A model generated the notes under the pieces. That model was not told the origin of the DNA and did no database searches. It saw only the letters and a list, made by a program, of their open reading frames with translations. Source: Aquincola tertiaricarbonis (GTDB taxonomy: Bacteria > Pseudomonadota > Gammaproteobacteria > Burkholderiales > Burkholderiaceae_C). Taken from it: DNA of 64,000 nt. This document shows, piece after piece, positions 31,562 to 38,948 of the stretch. The DNA lies in the NCBI RefSeq assembly GCF_023573145.1, contig NZ_CP097636.1, forward strand, positions 186,001 through 250,000, in the 5' to 3' direction. Made by a program: the position numbers and the translations under genes. The first letter of the stretch is position 1; every line of letters starts with the position of its first letter.

Positions 31562-31996
31562 TCACTTCTTCGGCAGGTATTTCGCGTTCACCGAACCGGC
31601 AACGGTCCACTCAATGCCACCCGCACCGCAGACACCTGTCCAAGTGACGGTTGCATCGTCGGCCACTGCGGAGCCGATGGCCTTCAGCACCACCGTCACC
31701 AAGGCGTTGGTCGGGCCGGTCGACGTCACCGTGACCGACTTGACATAGTTGCCTTTCATCTCGGTGTTAGCCGGCAGGCCCAGTTGGTCGTGAGTGATGC
31801 CGGAGGCCAGCGTCTGCGCACTGCAAGCAACACCAGCGGCGGTCAGCGCAGGCGAAGCGACGTTGTTCACTTCGGACACCTTGGCCTTGACCGTGTAGTC
31901 CTGATAAGCCGGCAGCGCAACGGCAGCCAGAATGCCGATGATCGCCACGACGATCATCAGTTCGATGAGGGTGAAACCTTGTTGGACGCGCTTCAT
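31562..31996 (-). CDS. pilA: Type IV major pilin PilA
   Basis: A 144-residue prepilin. Short leader MKRVQQG, prepilin-peptidase site G-FTLIEL (cleavage after Gly7, N-methylated Phe, Glu at +5), a hydrophobic N-terminal helix ([18 protein letters not shown]) that packs the fibre core, and a C-terminal domain whose Cys pair (GVACSAQ and TGVCGAGG) probably forms the pilin disulfide loop. AGGAG lies 6 bp before the ATG. It is monocistronic, with a sigma-54-type promoter and a strong terminator. In Ralstonia and relatives the main pilin sits in the same sucCD-terC neighbourhood, supporting a major pilin rather than a minor one. Confidence 0.95.
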   Translation of the reverse strand: MKRVQQGFTLIELMIVVAIIGILAAVALPAYQDYTVKAKVSEVNNVASPALTAAGVACSAQTLASGITHDQLGLPANTEMKGNYVKSVTVTSTGPTNALVTVVLKAIGSAVADDATVTWTGVCGAGGIEWTVAGSVNAKYLPKK

Positions 31997-32055
31997 GGTG
32001 TTGCTCCTGGAGAAGATGGCGGGGGTGACTTGAGACCGCAGTCGGATCCCCTGTT

Positions 32056-32071
32056 TGCAGTCCCCGTGCCG
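32056..32071 (-). promoter_or_regulatory. Sigma-54 (-24/-12) promoter of pilA
   Basis: Minus-strand CGGCAC-GGGGA-CTGCA matches the sigma-54 consensus TGGCAC-N5-TTGCW with the essential GG and GC dinucleotides at correct spacing. The predicted start site is about 48 bp upstream of the pilA ATG. Pilin promoters driven by RpoN with PilSR are well known; pilSR is not in this window. Confidence 0.75.
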
Positions 32072-32178
32072 GGCCTTGCCAGGGGCTGCCAGGGCGCCCA
32101 GTCGTGCGGTTCCGCACATCGCCTGACATTTCTCGTCACCTGGCAGCGCCGCGTTGCGGCAGCAGGTGACGCAAAACG

Positions 32179-32982
32179 TCAGGTGGCAGGTGCTCCGTCC
32201 AGTTCGATCACCTGGCCGGTGTGCAGCGCGGTCAGGTCATGGCCGCTGCCCAACTGCTGCACCTGCGCCATCACCGCCTCCACCTCACCCGGCTTGATGT
32301 GGGTGATGTGCACCTGCACGCGCCCGGGCAGCTGGGCCAGTTCCTCGCCCAGGGTGCAGGGGCACAGGTGGCTGCTCAGGTCGGCCAGCGCATGTTCGTC
32401 GTCGCCGAAGGCGGTCTCGATGACCAGGTGGTCGACCTGCCAGCCGCGCAGCCGTTGCCACAGCCGCGGGTTGGGGCCGGTGTCGCCGGTGAACACCCAG
32501 CGGGCGCCGCGGCCGGGCTCGTCGTGCAGCAGCGCGAAGCCCACCGCGGGCACGGTGTGTTCGGCGGGCAGCACCTCGATGCGGCGGCCGCCCAGCGCCA
32601 GCACCTCGCCGGTGGCAAAGGGCACCAGGGCCAGGATGGGCTGCTCAGGCCTTGGCAGCTGGGTGAAGTCGGGCCAGATGACGCCGTTGAACACATGCTG
32701 GCGCAGCGCGTTCAGCGTGGGTGCCAGCGCATGCACCTGGATCGGCGGTCGGCCGGCGGCGGTGCGGCGGCGCATCACGCTGTCGGCCAGCAGGGCGATG
32801 GCCAGGATGTGGTCGAGGTGGCTGTGGCTGACCAGCACGTGGTCGATGCGGGTCAGCTCGTCCAGCGTCAGGTCGCCCACGCCGGTGCCGGCGTCGATCA
32901 GCACGTCGTCGTCCAGCAGGAACGAGGTGGTTCGGCTGCCGGCGGCAATCGACCCGGAGCAGCCGAGGACACGGATCTTCAT
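32179..32982 (-). CDS. Metallo-beta-lactamase-fold 3',5'-cyclic-nucleotide phosphodiesterase
   Basis: A 267-residue hydrolase with the metal-binding HSHLDH motif (53-58) after an N-terminal [21 protein letters not shown] typical of the class II cyclic-nucleotide phosphodiesterase group. Later metal ligands are in [20 protein letters not shown] and HITHIKPGE. Predicted to hydrolyse cAMP and/or cGMP. It starts 53 bp after the CHASE2 cyclase, so synthesis and breakdown of the nucleotide are encoded together. The ATG at 32982 gives the family N-terminus; upstream frame is rejected. There is no signal peptide, so it is cytosolic. Confidence 0.86.
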   Translation of the reverse strand: MKIRVLGCSGSIAAGSRTTSFLLDDDVLIDAGTGVGDLTLDELTRIDHVLVSHSHLDHILAIALLADSVMRRRTAAGRPPIQVHALAPTLNALRQHVFNGVIWPDFTQLPRPEQPILALVPFATGEVLALGGRRIEVLPAEHTVPAVGFALLHDEPGRGARWVFTGDTGPNPRLWQRLRGWQVDHLVIETAFGDDEHALADLSSHLCPCTLGEELAQLPGRVQVHITHIKPGEVEAVMAQVQQLGSGHDLTALHTGQVIELDGAPAT

Positions 32983-33035
32983 GGGGCGGGACGGGGCATC
33001 TGCGGTGCAGGCGTCGGGTGGAAGGGCCGCCGGTG

Positions 33036-35252
33036 TCAGCGGCGTTTCGGGTCCTGGGCCAGCGCGTGCTGTAGATGCCACAGAAGATCGCCTTCGGTGA
33101 CGACCGCCCGCAGGGCAGCCCGTCGCGCGTCGGCTTCTTCCCAATGTTGCGAGCGCGCCGCGGCCAGCGCAAGCTGCCAATTGCGCAGTTGCGCTTCTCG
33201 CGCCGAACCGGGTGGCGCTGGATGCACATCCAGCGTGAAAAGGTTCACAGGCTGCTGGCGGCCTTTGACCTGCACTTCGCCCACCTCCACCCAGGGCAGG
33301 CTGGCCGCCGTGGTCGGCTCGGTGGCGAACACCGCGTCGCGGGTGGCGGCGCTGATCAGCAGGTCGACGCCGTAGCGTCGGGTCAGGCCCTCGATGCGCG
33401 AGGCCAGGTTCACGCTGTCGCCCAGCGCGGTGTAGGCGCGGCGCAGGTCGGAGCCCATGTCGCCGACGCAGGCCACGCCGGTGTGCAGGCCGATGCCCAT
33501 GGACAGCGTGGGCTGGCCGCGAGCCCGCAGTTCATGGTTCAGCGCATCCAGCGCCTGCGCCATCGCCTGCGCGGCCTGCAGCGCCAGCACCGCGTGGCGG
33601 GGCTCGGCCAGCGGCGCGCCCCAAAAGGCCATCAGCGCATCGCCGATGAACTTGTCCAGCGTGCCGCCGTGGGCGTGGATCACGGCCGTCATGCGCGAGA
33701 AGAACTGGTTCAGCAGCTCGCGCAGGGCCAGCGGTTCCAGGTGTTCAGACAGCGTGGTGAAGCCCCGCAGGTCGCAGAACAGCAGCGTCAGCTCGCGGTT
33801 CTCGGCCAGGAGCGCGGCGCGGGTGTAGCGCTCGGGCTCACGCGCCATGCGCCGCACCAGTTCGCGCGGCACGTAGCTGCCGAAGAGGCGCACCAGGCTG
33901 CGCCGCGAGCGGCCTTCCACCAGGTAGCCCCAGGCCATCACCACCGCAAAGCCGATGGCCAGCAGCACCAAGGCCGAAGCGAGCGGCAGCGCCAGTCCAT
34001 GGACCTGCCAGGCGTACAGGTTGATGCCCAGCAGCGTGGCCAGCACCCCGGCGCTCAGCGCCACGCAGCCGATGGCCGACAGCCGGCGCAGGCCCACGCC
34101 CAGCACCCCGGCGGTGACCAGCAGCAGGCAGGCCTCGTAGCCGGCGGCCCAGTCGGGCCGCACCGGCAGCCGGCCCTGGTCCAGGCCGGCGATCAGCGAC
34201 GCATGGATTTCCACGCCCGGCTGCGCCGGGTGCACGGGCGTGGCCCGCAGGTCGCCGAGCGCGGGCACCGTGGTGCCGACCAGCACGCGGTAGCCCGCCA
34301 GTCGGCCGGCGGGCAGGCGGCCGGCCAGCACGTCGGCCGCGCTGTGGCGCTCAAAGGCGCCCGACATCGGCCCGGCGTGGCGGCGAAAGGGCACCTGCAC
34401 GGCGCCGCGTTCGTCCACCGCGATGCGCTGCGCGCCCAGGCGCAGGGCCACCAGCGCCGGCCCGCCCGGGGCGGGCGCCAGCTCCAGCGTGGGCGCGGGC
34501 ACCTTGGCGCCCAGCCGCCAGACGGCCAGCGACAGCGATTCGTAGAGCTGCGGCGCCGCGGCATCGCCGGTGTAGGCGGCCACCAGCAGCGCGGAGCGGA
34601 TGAGGCCGTCGTCGTCCGGCAGCGCATTGATGAAGCCGCCGGCCGGTGCTGCCGCGGTCAGGCGGTCCAGGCTGGCGCCGTGGCCGTTCCAGCGCAGCAG
34701 GCCGGCGGGCAGCGGGTCGGGCAACGCTGTCGGCAGCGCGGGGGGCAGCTGGCCGCTGCGGGCGCCCGCGCGGTCGCTGGTCAGGTAGAAGGGCAGAGCC
34801 ACCGGGCGCCGGGCCAGCGCGCGGGCCAGCACGGCGTCGTTGTCGAGTTGCTCGCGCAGCGCGGGCAGGCGGGCGGCCAGCGTGGCATCGTCGCGCGCCA
34901 GCCGCTGCAGCACGGTCAGCGGGCCGGGGTCGGGCTCGGCCAGCACCAGGTCGAAGCCGGCGGCGGCCACCTGCTGGCGGTCGAACAGCTCATCGGTCAG
35001 CCGGGCCAGCCGGTCGCGCGGCCAGGGCCAGCGGCCCAGCTCGGCCAGGCTGGCTTCGTCGATGTCGATGATGGCGATGCGCGGTGGCACCGTGGGCTCG
35101 GCCGTCCAGCGGGTGCGGGCATCGGCCATGGTCTGGTCCAGCCGCTCCACCAGTTCCAGGGGCAGCAGCCGCACGGCATGGGCGATGCCCAGCAACAGCA
35201 GCACGGCCCAGAAGGCCGTGGCCACCAGCGTGGTGCGTCGACGGCCGTTCAC
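33036..35252 (-). CDS. CHASE2-domain adenylate/guanylate cyclase (class III)
   Basis: A 738-residue inner-membrane receptor cyclase. It has an N-terminal transmembrane helix (VATAFWAVLLLLGIAHAV), a periplasmic CHASE2 sensor (about 40-350, starting IAIIDIDEASLAELGRWPW), about three transmembrane helices (about 360-440), then a class III cyclase domain. Metal-binding Asp494 is in LFCDLRGFT and Asp538 in DKFIGDALMAFW; ALGDSVNLASRIE is the dimer/ribose motif. It is complete and expected to be active. The signal sensed by CHASE2 domains is unknown. It lies 40 bp after the FHA gene and before the phosphodiesterase. Base choice (cAMP or cGMP) is not certain, but cAMP is the usual product. Confidence 0.9.
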   Translation of the reverse strand: MNGRRRTTLVATAFWAVLLLLGIAHAVRLLPLELVERLDQTMADARTRWTAEPTVPPRIAIIDIDEASLAELGRWPWPRDRLARLTDELFDRQQVAAAGFDLVLAEPDPGPLTVLQRLARDDATLAARLPALREQLDNDAVLARALARRPVALPFYLTSDRAGARSGQLPPALPTALPDPLPAGLLRWNGHGASLDRLTAAAPAGGFINALPDDDGLIRSALLVAAYTGDAAAPQLYESLSLAVWRLGAKVPAPTLELAPAPGGPALVALRLGAQRIAVDERGAVQVPFRRHAGPMSGAFERHSAADVLAGRLPAGRLAGYRVLVGTTVPALGDLRATPVHPAQPGVEIHASLIAGLDQGRLPVRPDWAAGYEACLLLVTAGVLGVGLRRLSAIGCVALSAGVLATLLGINLYAWQVHGLALPLASALVLLAIGFAVVMAWGYLVEGRSRRSLVRLFGSYVPRELVRRMAREPERYTRAALLAENRELTLLFCDLRGFTTLSEHLEPLALRELLNQFFSRMTAVIHAHGGTLDKFIGDALMAFWGAPLAEPRHAVLALQAAQAMAQALDALNHELRARGQPTLSMGIGLHTGVACVGDMGSDLRRAYTALGDSVNLASRIEGLTRRYGVDLLISAATRDAVFATEPTTAASLPWVEVGEVQVKGRQQPVNLFTLDVHPAPPGSAREAQLRNWQLALAAARSQHWEEADARRAALRAVVTEGDLLWHLQHALAQDPKRR

Positions 35253-35292
35253 GGTGGCTTTGGCAGCGCGCGCTTCGCGCGCCGCGCGAGGC

Positions 35293-35964
35293 TCAAGCCT
35301 GGATGAACTGCATCTGGGTGCCGGCCAGCTCGATCACGTCGCCGTTCTTGAGCGGCACGGATTCACCGACCAGCGGCACGCCATTGACCGTGGGGCGCGA
35401 CGTGCCTTCCACGTGGGCCAGCACATAGCCGCCCGGGCGCTTGGTGATGGAGGCCACCTGCACGCCGGGCTTGCCGACGGTGGTGACGACCTTGGTGAGC
35501 GTGACTTCGCGGCCCGCCGCGGCGCCGTTGAGCACCTTGATCGACGCGGTGCCGACGGGCGCCCCCAGGTTGCCGAAGCTGGACACCGGGGCGGGCGCGG
35601 TCTGCGCATAAGACGGCGAGACACCGGGCGCCGCGCTGCCGGGGCGCACGATCATCGTCTTCTCGTACTCGTTGCCTTCTTCGACCAGGTACTTGATCTT
35701 GTACTTGCCGATCTCGACCGTGTCGTTGTGGGCCAGCAGCTGCTTCTTGATCGCCTTGCCGTTGATGTAGGTGCCGTTGGTGCTGTTCAGGTCTTCGATG
35801 AACACGTCGGCGCCCACCATCTGCAGCACCGCATGCTCGCCGCTGACCGCCAGGTTGTCGATGACGATGTCGTTGTACGGGCGGCGGCCGAGCGTGGTCT
35901 TGTCCTTGGTGATCTGGACTTCCTTGATGACCACGCCATCCAGCGAAACGACCAGTTTGCCCAT
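35293..35964 (-). CDS. FHA-domain protein (canonical plus degenerate second FHA)
   Basis: A 223-residue cytosolic phosphothreonine reader. The first FHA domain (about 5-95) has all hallmarks: TLGRRPYNDIVI, the SGEHA loop and NSTNGTYING. After it a linker contains EYEKTMIVRPG with Thr103, reminiscent of the N-terminal pThr motif of GarA-type FHA regulators. A second FHA-like repeat (about 140-223: VGKPG, TVNGVPL, LKNGDVIELAGT) lacks the SxxH loop and may not bind pThr. It starts 76 bp after the PP2C gene. The obvious partners are the kinase and phosphatase upstream and the cyclase downstream. Phosphorylation of Thr103 is inference. Confidence 0.88.
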   Translation of the reverse strand: MGKLVVSLDGVVIKEVQITKDKTTLGRRPYNDIVIDNLAVSGEHAVLQMVGADVFIEDLNSTNGTYINGKAIKKQLLAHNDTVEIGKYKIKYLVEEGNEYEKTMIVRPGSAAPGVSPSYAQTAPAPVSSFGNLGAPVGTASIKVLNGAAAGREVTLTKVVTTVGKPGVQVASITKRPGGYVLAHVEGTSRPTVNGVPLVGESVPLKNGDVIELAGTQMQFIQA

Positions 35965-36040
35965 GCTTGACCTTATGCGTTTGACGTCTGCCGGCGGCCG
36001 CGGCCGCCCGGCGTGTGATTGGTGATGCGGTGGTGAAGGC

Positions 36041-36826
36041 CTAGCGTTTGAAGCGCCACCACGGGCGCGCAGCACCGGCGGCGCTGTCCTGAACGCGGAC
36101 CAGGATCACGGCGATATTATCCTTTCCACCCGCCTCATTGGCTGCATCGATCAGCCCACGGCCCGCGGCCTCCAGCGACTCATGCGACAGCAGCACCTGC
36201 GCGATGCGGTTGTCCGGCACCATGTCAGACAAGCCGTCGGAGCACATCAGGTACAGGTCGCCGGGCTCGGTGGCATGCAAGTGGGTTTCCAGCAGCACGG
36301 TGTCTTCCACGCCCACCGCCCGCGTCACCAGGTTCTTGTTGGCCGAGTAGGCCGCCTGCTCGGGCGTGATGAGGCCGGCGTCCAGCTGCTCCTGCAGCAG
36401 CGAATGGTCGCGCGTGAGCTGCGCCAGCCGCCCGGCCCGCAGCCGGTAGGCCCGCGAGTCGCCCACGTGGCCCAGCAGGGCGCGCTGCTCGCGGAACACC
36501 GATAACACCAGCGTCGTGCCCATGCCGGCGTACTGCGGGTTGGCATTGGCCGCGTTGAAGATGGCGCGGTTGGCGTTGTCCACGCAGATGTCCATCGCGC
36601 GGCGCACGTCGGCATCGGAAGCCTGGGCGCTGGCCTCGTGCAGCCAGCGGCCCAGCTCGGCCTGGATGAAGCTGGTGAGCATGCCGCTGGCCACCTCGCC
36701 GGCGTTGTAGCCGCCCATGCCATCGGCCAGTACCGCCAGCCCGGCCCGTTCGTCCAGGGCCACGGCATCTTCGTTGTTGCTGCGGGCCCGACCGGTGTCG
36801 ATGGCGCTGAAAAACTCGAGAGGCAT
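36041..36826 (-). CDS. PP2C-family Ser/Thr protein phosphatase (Stp1-like)
   Basis: A 261-residue PPM phosphatase that would oppose the neighbouring kinase. Metal-binding motifs: TGRARSNNEDA, LADGMGGYNAGEVAS, LGHVGDSRAYRLR, MCSDGLSDMV and KDNIAVILV. It is soluble, with no membrane anchor. The ATG at 36826 (MPLEFFSAID) gives the usual family N-terminus and length. A GTG at 36877, immediately after the kinase stop codon, is a possible alternative that would add 17 residues and allow tight coupling; neither has a clear ribosome-binding site. Confidence 0.9.
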   Translation of the reverse strand: MPLEFFSAIDTGRARSNNEDAVALDERAGLAVLADGMGGYNAGEVASGMLTSFIQAELGRWLHEASAQASDADVRRAMDICVDNANRAIFNAANANPQYAGMGTTLVLSVFREQRALLGHVGDSRAYRLRAGRLAQLTRDHSLLQEQLDAGLITPEQAAYSANKNLVTRAVGVEDTVLLETHLHATEPGDLYLMCSDGLSDMVPDNRIAQVLLSHESLEAAGRGLIDAANEAGGKDNIAVILVRVQDSAAGAARPWWRFKR

Positions 36827-36877
36827 TGGGCGCGCTGTGGCGGTGGATGAGGTCGGCGGATTGTGCTCTTTTGTCAC

Positions 36878-37813
36878 TCAACGTGGCCACGGCGCGACCG
36901 TGGCTGCGTCTTTTGACACGCCGTGGCCCTGCCAACGGGCCGCCATCTCGCGCAGCTGGCGTGCGATCGGCAGGCCATCGGCGGGCCGTGCGCGCGGGGT
37001 GCGGTCGAGCAGCCGTTCCGTCAGCTCGGCCAGCTCGGCCGGCAGGTCGGGCCGCAACAGGCGCAGCGACTGCGGAGGGCCGCCCGCGATCGCGCGCAGC
37101 AGCGTGCCCATGGATTCGCCTTCGTAAGGCAGGCGGGCGGTGAGCAGCTGGAACAGCAGCACGCCCAGCGCATAAAGGTCGCTGCCGGGGTGCGGCGGTG
37201 CGCCGGCCAGCAGCTCCGGCGCCATGAAGGCCGGGGTGCCCAGCACCAGGCCGGTCCGGGTGCGGGTGCCGTCGGTCAGCCGCGCCAGGCCGAAGTCGGT
37301 GATCTTCACCCGCCGGGTGGGCAGCTCCACCATCACGTTGGCGGGCTTGATGTCCCGGTGCACCACACCCTGCGCGTGGGCATGGGCCAGGCCGTCGGCC
37401 ACGGAGGCGGCCAGCTGCAGCGCCAGCGGCTCGGGCAGCAGGTGGCGGCGCTGGGTGTAGCGCTCCATCGTGCAGCCGGGCAACGCCTGCATCGCCAGGT
37501 AGGCCAGGCCGCGGCGCTCGCCGCAGCCGTACACGCGCACGATGTGGGGGTGGCGCAGTCGCGAGGTGGTCAGCGCCTCCAGCGCCAGGCGCTCACGCGC
37601 CAGCGGCAGCTCGTCGCGCTCGAACTGGCGCACCAGGTCGATGGTCTTGAGGGCCAGCAGCTTGCCGCGCCGGTTGGACGCCAGGTACACGGCGCCGATG
37701 GCGCCGCGGCCCAGCAGGCGATGGATGCGGTAGCCGTCGAACTCGCTGTCCCGCTGCAGTAGCCGTTCACTGCCTTGGGCAGGGCCGATCGGCCGCTTCG
37801 TCGAATCCCCCAT
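36878..37813 (-). CDS. Soluble Ser/Thr protein kinase (PknB-type catalytic domain)
   Basis: A 311-residue Hanks-type kinase: glycine loop GRGAIGAVY, catalytic Lys56 in LLALKTIDL, HRDIKPAN with Asp154, ITDFGLAR with Asp173, an activation loop rich in Thr (GTRTRTGLVLGTPAFMAPE), and the C-lobe YALGVLLFQLLTARLPY. There is no transmembrane helix, PASTA or other sensory extension, so its input must come through partners or a co-expressed sensor such as the CHASE2 protein. It is the first gene of the phospho/cyclic-nucleotide operon. A 20-bp perfect palindrome lies about 50 bp upstream of its ATG. Confidence 0.92.
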   Translation of the reverse strand: MGDSTKRPIGPAQGSERLLQRDSEFDGYRIHRLLGRGAIGAVYLASNRRGKLLALKTIDLVRQFERDELPLARERLALEALTTSRLRHPHIVRVYGCGERRGLAYLAMQALPGCTMERYTQRRHLLPEPLALQLAASVADGLAHAHAQGVVHRDIKPANVMVELPTRRVKITDFGLARLTDGTRTRTGLVLGTPAFMAPELLAGAPPHPGSDLYALGVLLFQLLTARLPYEGESMGTLLRAIAGGPPQSLRLLRPDLPAELAELTERLLDRTPRARPADGLPIARQLREMAARWQGHGVSKDAATVAPWPR

Positions 37814-37863
37814 GCCCTGCCAAAACCCGTGTCCATCCTTTTGGGCGCGGACCTTAGCACGGC

Positions 37864-37883
37864 GCCGCCGATGGCCATCGGCG
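37864..37883. promoter_or_regulatory. 20-bp perfect palindrome upstream of the kinase operon
   Basis: CCGCCGATGGCCATCGGCGG at 37864-37883 is a perfect, uninterrupted palindrome 51 bp before the kinase start codon. With no loop it is a poor RNA hairpin, and it looks more like an operator for a dimeric DNA-binding protein. No match to a known regulator consensus is obvious to me. Confidence 0.5.
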
Positions 37884-37914
37884 GAGATGATGGGGGCCGT
37901 TCAGCCGCCGGGCC

Positions 37915-37970
37915 GCCCCAAGGCTGAACGCGCCCCCCCTGGGGGGCCGCGAGCGCAGCGAGCTTGGGGG
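37915..37970 (-). repeat. GC-rich palindromic element after terC
   Basis: Nested inverted repeats: GCCCCAAG (37915-37922) pairs with CTTGGGG (37963-37969), enclosing CCCCCCTGGGGGG and GCGAGCGCAGCGAGC. From memory, near-identical elements (CTTGGGGGC next to CGAGCGCAGCGAGC) are frequent between genes in Rubrivivax/Variovorax-type genomes. It lies 7 bp after the terC stop and may act as a terminator, though no clean T run follows. Confidence 0.5.
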
Positions 37971-37976
37971 CCCTTG

Positions 37977-38663
37977 TCACGCCGCCCCGGTGTGCGCCTC
38001 GGCGCGGCGGGCCATCATGCGGCCGGCCAGCAGCACGCCGGCGATCACCACGGCGTACACCGCCCAGCGCGCGATCTCGTTGGGGTCGAACACCGGCTTG
38101 AGCAGCGGCTCACCCACGATCATCTTGGCCGCGGTGAAGGCCAGCACACCGGCGCCCAGGTAGCTGATGATCGGGAAGCGGTCGACCAGCTTCAGCACCA
38201 CGCTGCTGCCCCACACCACGATGGGCACGCTGATCAAGAGGCCGATGACCACCAGGTCGAAGGCGCCATGCGCGGCACCGGCCACGCCCAGCACGTTGTC
38301 CACGCCCATCAGCGCGTCGGCCACGATGATGGTCTTCATCGCGCCGAAGAAGGTGGTGGCGCCGCCGCCGCCGTGCTCTTCGTCACCGCCGGGCACCAGC
38401 AGCTTGTAGGCGATCCACACCAGGCCCAGGCCGCCGGCCAGCATCAGGCCGGGGATCTTCAGCAGCCACACCACCACCAGCGTCATCAGCGACCGCACGA
38501 CGATCGCGCCGATGGTGCCCCAGAGGATGGCTTTTTTCTGCAGATGGGTGGGCAGGCTGCGGGCAGCCAGCGCGATCACGATCGCGTTGTCACCGGCCAG
38601 GATCAGGTCGATCAGCACGATCGACGCCAGGGCGGACAGCCATTCGGGAGACAGGAAGGTCAT
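37977..38663 (-). CDS. TerC-family membrane protein under Mn2+ riboswitch control
   Basis: A 228-residue, seven-helix inner-membrane protein of the TerC/YjbE/YkoY group. Characteristic segments: VLIDLILAGDNAIVIALAARSL (the Asp-Asn pair of helix 1 and 2) and VADALMGVDNVLGVAGAA, each with metal-site acidic residues. Proteins of this family are linked to metal ion efflux, particularly Mn2+. The ATG at 38663 has GGAG 6 bp upstream. It is preceded by a yybP-ykoY riboswitch and by a hairpin covering its ribosome-binding site, so a manganese-exporter role is well supported by regulation although not shown by sequence alone. Confidence 0.9.
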   Translation of the reverse strand: MTFLSPEWLSALASIVLIDLILAGDNAIVIALAARSLPTHLQKKAILWGTIGAIVVRSLMTLVVVWLLKIPGLMLAGGLGLVWIAYKLLVPGGDEEHGGGGATTFFGAMKTIIVADALMGVDNVLGVAGAAHGAFDLVVIGLLISVPIVVWGSSVVLKLVDRFPIISYLGAGVLAFTAAKMIVGEPLLKPVFDPNEIARWAVYAVVIAGVLLAGRMMARRAEAHTGAA

Positions 38664-38719
38664 GGGCAACTCCAGGGTGCGGACAGGGATCGTCGAGATC
38701 GTCCGCAACCGGGTTGCCC
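38664..38719 (-). promoter_or_regulatory. Hairpin occluding the terC ribosome-binding site (riboswitch expression platform)
   Basis: On the minus strand, GGGCAAC (38713-38719) pairs perfectly with GTTGCCC (38664-38670), the seven bases directly before the ATG. An inner stem of about nine pairs follows (GGTTGCGGAC with GTCCGCACCC). The GGAG ribosome-binding site falls in the internal loop and base of this structure. It would block translation unless the upstream aptamer changes the fold. Confidence 0.6.
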
Positions 38720-38794
38720 TTCGAAGGCGGCTGATGCACGGGTTCAGATGCAGGCAAGCCTTCGAGCGCCAACCGCCGCATCGCGGACGGAAGT

Positions 38795-38924
38795 GTCGAA
38801 GGTCTTGCTCGGCGGGCGCCGCTGGCGCCGCCCGACAGACCGGAAGCCTTCCCGGCTTCGTCCTGACGATCTGTCGAAGGCGCCCGCGGATCACCGCCAG
38901 GCGCCAGAGCTACTCCCCTTCAGC
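38795..38924 (-). ncRNA. yybP-ykoY manganese riboswitch aptamer
   Basis: The two conserved strands of the class are present on the minus strand: GAAGGGGAGTAGCTC (38907-38921) and GAGCAAGACCTTC (38798-38810). They pair as P1 (GAAGG/CCTTC) and P2 (GCTC/GAGC) around the GGGGAGTAGC and CAAGA bulges. Between them is the second conserved hairpin region, CTTCGACAG...CGTCAGGACGAAG. A TACAAT -10 candidate at 38930-38935 would start the transcript almost exactly at the aptamer. This RNA class binds Mn2+ and turns on exporter genes. Confidence 0.85.
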
Positions 38925-38948
38925 GGGAAATTGTATCGAGCAGGGTCC

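Noticed and set aside
33075..35306. 743-codon plus-strand frame opposite the CHASE2 cyclase
   Set aside because: Low-complexity translation without domains; the minus-strand gene has all cyclase motifs.
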